From Terriglobales bacterium (GTDB taxonomy: Bacteria > Acidobacteriota > Terriglobia > Terriglobales > Gp1-AA117): a stretch of 12,030 bases of DNA. Within the stretch, counting starts at the first letter, position 1. Every line of letters begins with the position of its first letter. The position numbers were made by a program, and so were the translations under genes. The stretch is from positions 1 to 12,030 of the forward strand of contig JASLFF010000389.1 of the NCBI GenBank assembly GCA_030150795.1. Reading direction: 5' to 3'. The notes beneath the pieces were generated by a model. It was not told the DNA's origin, did no database searches, and saw nothing but the letters and a program-made list of their open reading frames with translations. Shown piece by piece: positions 1 to 5,714 of this stretch.

Positions 1-1325
1 GTGTCTGACACCACGGCCGATGAAATTGTGCTGGTGCTGTTGTTCGTGATCTGGAGGTTATATTGAACTGGCGCACCCGCAGGGGCCGTAGGCGAAAGCG
101 GCGTCATCGCGAGAGTAAGGTCTGCCGTAGTGCAGCTGCGCGCGGGATACGCCACCAGGTCCTGAATTTCACCGGGGCGGTTAATAGCAAGATCGCTCAA
201 GGATGCCAGCACGCCGCCTTGGCCGATTCTGAACACTGCGACTCCAAATGCGTCGTCCGCTACATAAAGGAAAGTTCCGGTCGCATCTGTTGCCATTCCC
301 GCAGGCGTGTGGATCTGCGCGCTGGTGCCGAATTTTCCGACGTTCACCAGGCTGCCATCAGGGTTCACCGTGAAAGAGTTGATGCTATTGGTGAATTGGT
401 TGCTCTGGAAGAGCAAGGTGTTGTCAGGGCTATATAGGACCAGGTTGGAATTGTTTCCGGACGAGGTGAACGGCGTTCCCGGCACTGGAGTAAGAACGCC
501 CGACGTGAGCGTGCCTACTGAATTGTCAACAGTCCATGCGTCGGCAAGAGCGGGACTGCCAGTCGCTTCACCGGCGTAGAGACGATCAGCGGCGCAGCTG
601 AAATCGAGCCCGGAAAGACTTCCTGAACCTGTCTTGGCAAATGGTGAACCCGTGACCTGCGACAATACGCCGGCATTGATGGTGAACATCGATACGCTGG
701 TTTGGTTTGAAGTCGCCAGAAATTGGCCGTTGGGAGAAATCACCATGCCGGCATTGGGCGAGCAGCAGTTCGCGGTAATAGTCGGGTTTCCTGCCGCGTT
801 TAACAGCGGAGTCACCGCCCCGCCCGCGCCGATAGTGAACGTTTCAATCTGGCCATTGCTTGAAGCAAAAAGGAAACTGCCATCCGGCGTGGCGGCCAGT
901 GAAATACCCTGGCAGGCATCGAGTGTGAGTATGGTGGCAACAGGCGCGCCGACGCGGGTAAGTACGCCGCTGGCCGGATTGATCGTGAAAGAAGTAATGG
1001 TGCGGTCGCCCGTATTGGCCACAAACAGCAGATTGTTGATCGGACTTAGCGTGATCCGATTGAGGCCGTAGCAGACCACGTTCGCGCCCACTCCGCCGGT
1101 GGAATAGGGCGAGCCGCTCAATTGCGTAAGCGCACCCGTAGCGGAGACCGAATAACCGGAGACCGTGTTGGCGGCCGCCTGATTATTCACGTAAACGTAA
1201 TTCCCCTGGGCCTGCGCGGCCAAAGGAGACAGGACCGCCATCACGAGCAGCAACATGGCAAAGAGCCGGAGCAATCCGGCAGGCTTGGTTCCTGTATTGA
1301 CTTGTGTTGAAATTTGGGCGCGCAT
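1..1325 (-). CDS. Secreted lactonase-type beta-propeller protein with C-terminal DUF11 domain (partial, C-terminus missing)
   Basis: The reading frame is open from ATG at 1325 to the left edge: 441 full codons and no stop, so the gene continues outside the window. A Shine-Dalgarno GGAGG (1334-1338) lies 8 nt before the ATG. Residues 18-40 form a signal peptide ending near AAQAQ. Residues 41-395 are a string of strand-turn repeats of the lactonase/YVTN type, for example LLFVANTGDRTITSFTINP (99-117), FLFASSNGQIETFTI and TFLYVADDAFGVAVFRIG. From about residue 400 a DUF11-type domain begins (ADLTLAMTPLSPTAPAGAPV, then NLQITNNSTSTISSAVVSDT at the edge). Proteins of this family are usually exported seven-bladed propellers. 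The catalytic name comes from 6-phosphogluconolactonase, but enzymatic activity should not be assumed here. Paired or clustered cysteines (85, 138, 187-188, 244) fit an extracytoplasmic protein. It sits 25 bp after the 135-residue gene and is probably co-transcribed with it. Confidence 0.9.
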   Translation of the reverse strand, partial: MRAQISTQVNTGTKPAGLLRLFAMLLLVMAVLSPLAAQAQGNYVYVNNQAAANTVSGYSVSATGALTQLSGSPYSTGGVGANVVCYGLNRITLSPINNLLFVANTGDRTITSFTINPASGVLTRVGAPVATILTLDACQGISLAATPDGSFLFASSNGQIETFTIGAGGAVTPLLNAAGNPTITANCCSPNAGMVISPNGQFLATSNQTSVSMFTINAGVLSQVTGSPFAKTGSGSLSGLDFSCAADRLYAGEATGSPALADAWTVDNSVGTLTSGVLTPVPGTPFTSSGNNSNLVLYSPDNTLLFQSNQFTNSINSFTVNPDGSLVNVGKFGTSAQIHTPAGMATDATGTFLYVADDAFGVAVFRIGQGGVLASLSDLAINRPGEIQDLVAYPARSCTTADLTLAMTPLSPTAPAGAPVQYNLQITNNSTSTISSAVVSD

Positions 1326-1350
1326 GGGTGTTGCCTCCAAAAGGGGGTGC

Positions 1351-1758
1351 TTAGAACTGAATGAATGACTGAAGCGGATTGCCTTGTGCGTCGCTATAAG
1401 TAACGCTCATGGCCGGACTGCTGCCTTTTTGCCAGGACTCGTACAGACCCTGCGGAACGCGGAACGATCCGGTCACATGAGTGCTGCTGCCGGACGAAAG
1501 AGAAAGGCCGGTAAGTTGTCCGTAGACAATGCGGCCGGCATTGGGCTCGTGCAATGAAATGGTGGCGTTGCCGATGCTGGAGGAAGTGTTATTGGCGACG
1601 GTCAGCATGATCGTGATCTGAACGTCTTTACCCGCCGCTGCCGCGGCGCCCAGGGTGTAAGTGCCGCTGAAGTCACTTGCGGGCGCGGCAAACGCGCTCA
1701 AAGCAAGCGCAAGCAATATAAGGGCAGAGATTCGCAGGGATGTGCGTGCGGAAATCAT
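1351..1758 (-). CDS. Small exported Ig/DUF11-like protein, 135 aa
   Basis: The start ATG at 1758 has a strong Shine-Dalgarno, GGAGGA (1764-1769), 5 nt upstream. Residues 1-24 are a clear signal peptide with a basic start, a Leu/Ala-rich core and cleavage near AFA/AP. The mature part (about 110 residues) is Ser/Thr/Ala-rich with alternating beta-strand pattern and no cysteine. Residues 47-70, around ITIMLTVANNTSSSIGNATI, resemble the DUF11 segment at the end of the next gene (NLQITNNSTSTISSA). This suggests a single Ig-like fold related to that domain. No catalytic motif is visible. The gene precedes the lactonase-type propeller gene by 25 bp on the same strand, so a two-gene operon is likely and a joint structural role is possible. 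Function unknown. Confidence 0.85.
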   Translation of the reverse strand: MISARTSLRISALILLALALSAFAAPASDFSGTYTLGAAAAAGKDVQITIMLTVANNTSSSIGNATISLHEPNAGRIVYGQLTGLSLSSGSSTHVTGSFRVPQGLYESWQKGSSPAMSVTYSDAQGNPLQSFIQF

Positions 1759-1927
1759 GGAATTCCTCCAGCGGCTTCAGCCCGTGGCTGCAGCCAGACA
1801 AAAATGAAAGCTTTTTGAAACTGCTTTAGGGATGGGAGCCCGGAAGGGACTTTCCTCTTACCCCGATAGTTCGTTTTGCGATACTCGTATGGCGATACTT
1901 AATATCGAAGGCATTAAGGGTGGCTTG

Positions 1928-1950
1928 AGGACGGATTAAATTTTCAAAAG
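1928..1950 (+). repeat. Diverged direct repeat, copy 1
   Basis: The 23 bases beginning aggacggattaaa and ending tttcaaaag match 2236-2258 at 20 of 23 positions, in the same orientation and 308 bp away. Weaker similarity continues on both sides: a cc-ttaat block toward lower coordinates and an agtcttg block toward higher coordinates. The pair may come from a local duplication or from an intergenic repeat family. Confidence 0.5.
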
Positions 1951-2002
1951 TTTTGATGATTTAAAGCGCCAGTCTTGCCTTCCATTATTTGCCGAGCGTT
2001 CT

Positions 2003-2021
2003 GCAAGCCAAAATGGCTTGC
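2003..2021. other. Perfect short inverted repeat
   Basis: The arms gcaagcca (2003-2010) and tggcttgc (2014-2021) are exact reverse complements around an AAA loop. The element lies about 245 bp upstream of the 135-residue gene. It could be an RNA hairpin in a long leader or a protein-binding site. There is no T-run next to it, so it is not a standard terminator. Confidence 0.4.
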
Positions 2022-2235
2022 CGACATTTCTGTCTTCTTATCAACAGATACATCGCCGCAAAATAAAACAACTCAACAAAAAAGCGGGGCTTTGAGACCG
2101 GAAGGGAATACCGCTATCTCTTTCCCCAAAAAAATCAGACTTGCAGTATTTGGACCCGGCCCGGAAGGAGCCAGATCCGAAGTTTGGTATTACTCAACAT
2201 GGCAAGAGTAAGCTGGCGGGATTAGGCCGCCGTTA

Positions 2236-2258
2236 AGGACGAATTAAAAATTCAAAAG
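2236..2258 (+). repeat. Diverged direct repeat, copy 2
   Basis: Partner of 1928-1950, with three mismatches in 23. Read on the minus strand this copy forms the T-rich tail that follows the hairpin at 2259-2281, so it may belong to a terminator. Confidence 0.5.
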
Positions 2259-2281
2259 ATTGGCGGAAGCGCCGAGCCAAT
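2245..2281 (-). terminator. Possible Rho-independent terminator after the 173-aa gene
   Basis: On the minus strand a hairpin with arms attggc (2281-2276) and gccaat (2264-2259), plus possible inner GGCG/CGCC pairing, is followed by the T-rich tail CTTTTGAATTTTTAA. It lies about 140 bp beyond the stop of the 173-residue gene. The stem is short and the tail is interrupted, so this is a moderate candidate only. Confidence 0.35.
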
Positions 2282-2338
2282 GCCTAGTCTTGGTAGATTG
2301 GCAGTGAAATTCCGGCGGTTTTTGGGCGACACCCTAAA

Positions 2339-2367
2339 CCAAAGACCCGCCGAAGGTGGGTTCTTGG
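2339..2367 (+). other. Imperfect 13-bp hairpin, better paired as plus-strand RNA
   Basis: The arms 2339-2351 and 2355-2367 pair around a GAA loop. As plus-strand RNA they give two G-U wobbles and one A-C mismatch; as minus-strand RNA the wobbles become A-C mismatches. No gene on the plus strand explains it. It may be a mobile or intergenic palindromic repeat. Confidence 0.3.
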
Positions 2368-2422
2368 GGGTGAAGCCGTTATAGAGCAGCCCACTAAAAT
2401 ATGGCCAAACAGCGCATATGAA

Positions 2423-2944
2423 TTACTGCGTTTTTTCCGGGCACCAGTCTTCGTCCTCAGTATGAACGGGCCGTTTGGTGGCGCTTGCCTGAACGTCACG
2501 CAGAATGCATTCAAGCTCCATCAAGGCTTTAGGATAGGTGGGCCGTTGTGTGTTCAGCAAAGGATAGAAATTCTTGATGGCGATGGTCTGATTGCCGGAA
2601 CCATGCTGGATCTTCAGTTGCGCTTCCCAGTCAAAATCCACGACCTTAATCTGTGACGGGATCTCAGCCGGCACGGCGCGCATTTCTTTGCTGTTCAGCA
2701 AAACAGTGAGCCGATGCAATTGCGCAGGGGTGAGCCTGATGTTGACCGTGCCCGTTTTGCGATCATTGCCGGACTCACTGTACCGCACGCGGCCGTCCGC
2801 AAATATTTCAAGGTCCTCTGTATGCATGTTCCCAATAATCGGTCCCTTGATGTCATTGTGTACTACCAAGATTGCCTTTGGTGTGTCTTTAGCGAACAAC
2901 ATCAACCCGGATAAAAATATGACAGCCATAAAAATGAAGCGCAT
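2423..2944 (-). CDS. Exported protein of unknown function, 173 aa
   Basis: I do not recognise the family. Residues 1-18 form a short signal peptide (a hydrophobic stretch FIFMAVIFLSGLMLFA) with cleavage just before KDTPK. The mature domain has regular alternating strands, a DLEIFADGRVRYSESGN turn (44-60), a helix LTPAQLHRLTVLLNSKEM (71-88) and a second strand pair (VVDFDWEAQLKI, QTIAIKNF). The overall pattern of DGRV strand then 'LTPxQL..L..LL' helix is seen in small exported bacterial proteins of unknown function. The tail (155-173) is charged and holds Cys168, which could pair with Cys146. The ribosome site is weak: GAGGT about 12 nt upstream of ATG 2944. An internal Met at residue 6 is possible but has no better site. 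A terminator upstream (3007-3041) means it is probably transcribed on its own. Confidence 0.75.
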   Translation of the reverse strand: MRFIFMAVIFLSGLMLFAKDTPKAILVVHNDIKGPIIGNMHTEDLEIFADGRVRYSESGNDRKTGTVNIRLTPAQLHRLTVLLNSKEMRAVPAEIPSQIKVVDFDWEAQLKIQHGSGNQTIAIKNFYPLLNTQRPTYPKALMELECILRDVQASATKRPVHTEDEDWCPEKTQ

Positions 2945-3006
2945 AAACAGCAGTCTACCTCAGGCCTGAATTCCGCCAACGGCGGTTTGAATCCATGGCG
3001 ATTGCA

Positions 3007-3041
3007 ATAAAAACAGGCTGGCGATCTTCCGCCAGCCTGTT
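3007..3041 (-). terminator. Strong Rho-independent terminator of the three-gene operon
   Basis: Read on the minus strand, the arms 3041-3030 (aacaggctggcg) and 3023-3012 (cgccagcctgtt) form a perfect 12-bp stem with a 6-nt loop. The stem runs into TTTTT then ATTG. It begins 14 nt after the TAA of the 845-residue gene. Position, perfect stem and T-run all fit an intrinsic terminator that closes the operon. Confidence 0.88.
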
Positions 3042-3055
3042 GGTTAAGTGTGAAG

Positions 3056-5593
3056 TTACGGAACGATGTAAACGTGTCCCTGGCCGTGTTGCGCAGTGGT
3101 CGGGAACAGGACCGCGCTGTTTTGCAGCGACTGGTCAGGGATGAACAATCCCGGATCGTCCGCGATTGCCAGATTGGCTTTGGAATCAGTCTGGCTGTTG
3201 AAGGCCAGAGCCGTGACCGGGCCAAGTCCCTGGTTGAGGCTCAGAAGAGGATTCAACGACGCCTGCGCCACCCAATCGATCATGGTTGTGCAGATGCTGC
3301 CGTACTGATCAACTTCCGGCGCCTGAGCGAGTCCGCCGCTTACCGCGCTGTTCGACGGCAATCCGAGCGAGCCCATGAAGAGCCCAGGAGCGGTCCCAGG
3401 ATCAGCCGGTACCGTGGATGAGAGCTTCACGCCCAGCGGAGGCAGGCATTTTTCGCGATCGCCTACTGGGCCCACCGCTATTGCTGCCGGGTTAATGAAG
3501 ACCTGAGGTTGATTGAGCAATTGCGGATCAGGGCTTTGCAGACGCGAGATCGGTTTGTTGATTACCACAGCACTGCCTTTTGCAGCGTCAGGAGAAGCTG
3601 CAACGATCTGCGATACCTGGCCACCCTTGATCAGCTGGCCTCCGGCATTTGCCGGTGGTCCAAGCTCACCCAGAAATAGCGTGTTGCCCTGGAAGGCCAT
3701 CGCGAGTACGCCGATGGAGTTAAGGGTCCCGGCCACCGCAATCGGTGCCGTTGGAGCGGTTGCCGGCTGTTGAATCTTGTTGATTTTGCCGTTGTTGTAG
3801 TAGCCGATATAAACGGCTCCATCGTTAAAGGGACCGTTTGGAATGGCTACCGCTGAAGGTACACCTTTGCCGGAATTCAGCAGGCCGGTTTGTGATACCG
3901 TGCCGCCCGTGCCGTCTGGAATGAAGACAAGCCGCACGATGCTGCCAGTCTGGCTGCAAACACCAGTCACGCAACCCGAAGCATCCGGAACATAGACATT
4001 CTGGCGACCGAGTCCATCTGGTGCAGCGGCTGCAGGCTGGCCGGGTACGAAGCCTGCCGGCTTGAAGCAATGACTCATGGATGCTGCGCCGGTGATCGGG
4101 TTCTGATCAATGCGGCAGAAGCCATGATCTTCTTCAGAGATCCACCAGTTGGTCTGTAACCACAGCAAACCTCTTGGGTGGGTTACGCCGGAGAGGAGCA
4201 GGACCGCGCGACGAGCAGCGTCATGCGATGGGGCTCCAACCGGAGGATTATCGTTACCATTCTGGCTGTTGACGCATGGAGGAGGATTGAGCGGCGTGGT
4301 AACGCACGGCTCCTGCGTCAGGCTGCTGGAAGCTTGATACAGCCACGTCTTACCGGTCTTGGGCAGAATGTTGGCAATTGCCGGAGCCGGAGCTTCAATG
4401 ATTGGATCGGTGCTGACAGCCATATCCTCAATGAATGCCGTGGTTCCGTCAGAATTCAGCTGGCTGAGAGCAGTTGGTGTCGCCGTCTGAAGAAAGTTAA
4501 TGCCGAAAACCAGGGTATATTCCTGAGGAATCGGGCTGACTGGACATGCGGTTACTGCGTTCGTTGGACTTCCAACAGGTCCAGCGCAAACGCGGCCGCT
4601 CTGATTCCAAACCTGCATGTTATCCGCGCTGAATGTGTCATAGCGGATGATGCGATTGCCATTGCCCCAGTAGAGCCAACGTCCGTTGGGGTTGTTGGAG
4701 AAAAACTGGTCAGAGACCAGTCCTTGCTGGGTTTGCAGTTTGCCGAACTCCAGGATTGCCTGGCAGGCAGGCAGAACATAGGTGCATGCATCGGCGTTCT
4801 GAATGCGGTTCAGGAAGCCGGCTTGCGTCGCCCACAGATCATGGCCGACCCAGGCGATGCTCAGCAGCGTCTTGCCATTGAAAGAAGTGCCTACACGTTC
4901 CACTGCGTTCCCGGCTGGGGTGAAGTTGGGCGTGTAAGGATTCCTGATGCGCCAGATATCGCCGCTGCCCTGAAAGCAGATATAGAGCTTGCCATCCGGA
5001 CCCATACGAACATCGCGCACAAAGCGAGGTCCATTCACCGGGGAGCCATTGGTGAATACAGAAGCAGTGCTGTCAAAAATCCTTACCTGCGACTTTGCAT
5101 TAATAATGGTCCTGCCAGGCTCGGTGGGAGATGCCATGAACTCAAGGCGGGTAACTTCTTTAATTCCGGCCACGAAGACGTAACCGTTGGTCACCACGCC
5201 CTGGTTGGTGATCAAGCCCGCGTTCTTGGTCTCTACCTGATAATCCACCGGGGCAAAAACTCCAGGCAGATAGCAAGTGTTGAGGTTCAAAATTCCATTC
5301 GAAGGCGCGGTGTCCGGCCCAGTGTTATCAAGGCGGCAGAAGCCAGAAGCTCCGTCAGATACCCACCAATCGGTTAAGGGCGCTCCGCCGGGGACGGGGT
5401 TTGGCACAACCGCTCTTACCATTCCAGCCGGGCGAAACATTTGTTGATTTCCCACTTGCACGCCCGGTGCTGCAAATGCGCTGGTTACAGATAGCAGGGT
5501 AACCAGGGCCAGCATCAGGCTGCGTTTCCATGAGCGAGTTAGCAAGGTCTTTTTGTCTTCCTTGCTTGAGGCCCGCAAAAGGTTCGAGTTCAT
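3056..5593 (-). CDS. Secreted two-half beta-propeller-like protein, 845 aa
   Basis: The frame is open up to 5752, but I place the start at ATG 5593. A Shine-Dalgarno-like GAGAGGAA precedes it by a few bases, and the upstream extension would run into the end of the preceding gene and lacks a signal peptide. Residues 22-41 are the signal peptide, with cleavage after SAFA. The mature protein is strand-turn repeats without a recognised catalytic motif, for example GKLYICFQGSGDIWRIRNP (201-219) and RWLYWGNGNRIIRYDT (305-320), like NHL/SMP-30-type propellers. Two halves are related: TDWWVSDGASGFCRLD (74-89) and TNWWISEEDHGFCRID (481-496), each followed by another Cys about 16-21 residues on. Closely spaced Cys pairs (270/277, 336/350, 430/440, 541/546) suggest disulfides outside the cytoplasm. 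No haem motif is present. It is third in the operon and ends at a strong terminator. A binding or partner protein of the haem enzyme is plausible; function is not known. Confidence 0.94.
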   Translation of the reverse strand: MNSNLLRASSKEDKKTLLTRSWKRSLMLALVTLLSVTSAFAAPGVQVGNQQMFRPAGMVRAVVPNPVPGGAPLTDWWVSDGASGFCRLDNTGPDTAPSNGILNLNTCYLPGVFAPVDYQVETKNAGLITNQGVVTNGYVFVAGIKEVTRLEFMASPTEPGRTIINAKSQVRIFDSTASVFTNGSPVNGPRFVRDVRMGPDGKLYICFQGSGDIWRIRNPYTPNFTPAGNAVERVGTSFNGKTLLSIAWVGHDLWATQAGFLNRIQNADACTYVLPACQAILEFGKLQTQQGLVSDQFFSNNPNGRWLYWGNGNRIIRYDTFSADNMQVWNQSGRVCAGPVGSPTNAVTACPVSPIPQEYTLVFGINFLQTATPTALSQLNSDGTTAFIEDMAVSTDPIIEAPAPAIANILPKTGKTWLYQASSSLTQEPCVTTPLNPPPCVNSQNGNDNPPVGAPSHDAARRAVLLLSGVTHPRGLLWLQTNWWISEEDHGFCRIDQNPITGAASMSHCFKPAGFVPGQPAAAAPDGLGRQNVYVPDASGCVTGVCSQTGSIVRLVFIPDGTGGTVSQTGLLNSGKGVPSAVAIPNGPFNDGAVYIGYYNNGKINKIQQPATAPTAPIAVAGTLNSIGVLAMAFQGNTLFLGELGPPANAGGQLIKGGQVSQIVAASPDAAKGSAVVINKPISRLQSPDPQLLNQPQVFINPAAIAVGPVGDREKCLPPLGVKLSSTVPADPGTAPGLFMGSLGLPSNSAVSGGLAQAPEVDQYGSICTTMIDWVAQASLNPLLSLNQGLGPVTALAFNSQTDSKANLAIADDPGLFIPDQSLQNSAVLFPTTAQHGQGHVYIVP

Positions 5594-5679
5594 TGTTGGT
5601 TCCTCTCTTCGATGAATGCTTCTTATTACTGATCCCGCCTCTTCGAGCCCGATGCGGGGGAAGTGCTTTCTGCTTTGGA

Positions 5680-5703
5680 ACTGCCGGACCGGAGTCCGGC
5701 AGT
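5680..5703 (-). other. 10-bp perfect hairpin between operon genes 2 and 3
   Basis: The arms 5680-5689 and 5694-5703 are exact reverse complements (core ctgccggac/gtccggcag) with a 4-nt loop. The hairpin starts 11 nt after the TAA of the 917-residue gene. No T-run follows, so complete termination is unlikely. It could slow 3' decay or partly attenuate transcription, which would lower expression of the propeller gene relative to the two genes before it. Confidence 0.55.
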
Positions 5704-5714
5704 CCCAGGTTTGG

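Larger units (their letters stand above)
1759..2422. other. Intergenic region without a supported gene, containing hairpins and a direct-repeat pair
   Basis: This 664-bp stretch separates the 173-residue gene from the 135-residue gene and is more AT-rich in places than its neighbours. It should hold the promoter of the left two-gene unit, read on the minus strand, but I cannot pick a convincing -35/-10 pair. It contains a pair of diverged 23-bp repeats (1928-1950 and 2236-2258). It also contains a perfect 8-bp hairpin with a 3-nt loop (2003-2021), a terminator-like hairpin (2245-2281) and a longer imperfect hairpin (2339-2367). The string ccggaagg occurs three times (near 1840, 2099 and 2160). 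A 78-codon plus-strand frame at 1975-2211 has no Shine-Dalgarno and no recognisable domain, so I do not call it. Confidence 0.6.

Noticed and set aside
1975..2211. 78-codon plus-strand frame
   Set aside because: No Shine-Dalgarno, no domain, mixed composition, and it spans the perfect hairpin at 2003-2021. Coding is not supported.
1780..2260. Possible riboswitch or cyclic-di-GMP aptamer upstream of the left gene pair
   Set aside because: Hairpins and repeated ccggaagg strings caught my eye, but I could not fit the GEMM or any other aptamer consensus I know on either strand.
2284..2514. 76-codon minus-strand frame overlapping the 173-residue gene
   Set aside because: It overlaps the better-supported exported-protein frame and continues into hairpin-rich intergenic DNA.
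4105..5368. Internal duplication read as a recent tandem gene fusion
   Set aside because: Only the WW...FCR(L/I)D segment and general blade pattern match between halves; similarity elsewhere is too low to claim a recent event.
4178..5377. 399-codon plus-strand open frame
   Set aside because: It lies wholly inside the 845-residue gene on the other strand, has no signal or domain pattern and no Shine-Dalgarno. It is a shadow caused by codon composition.
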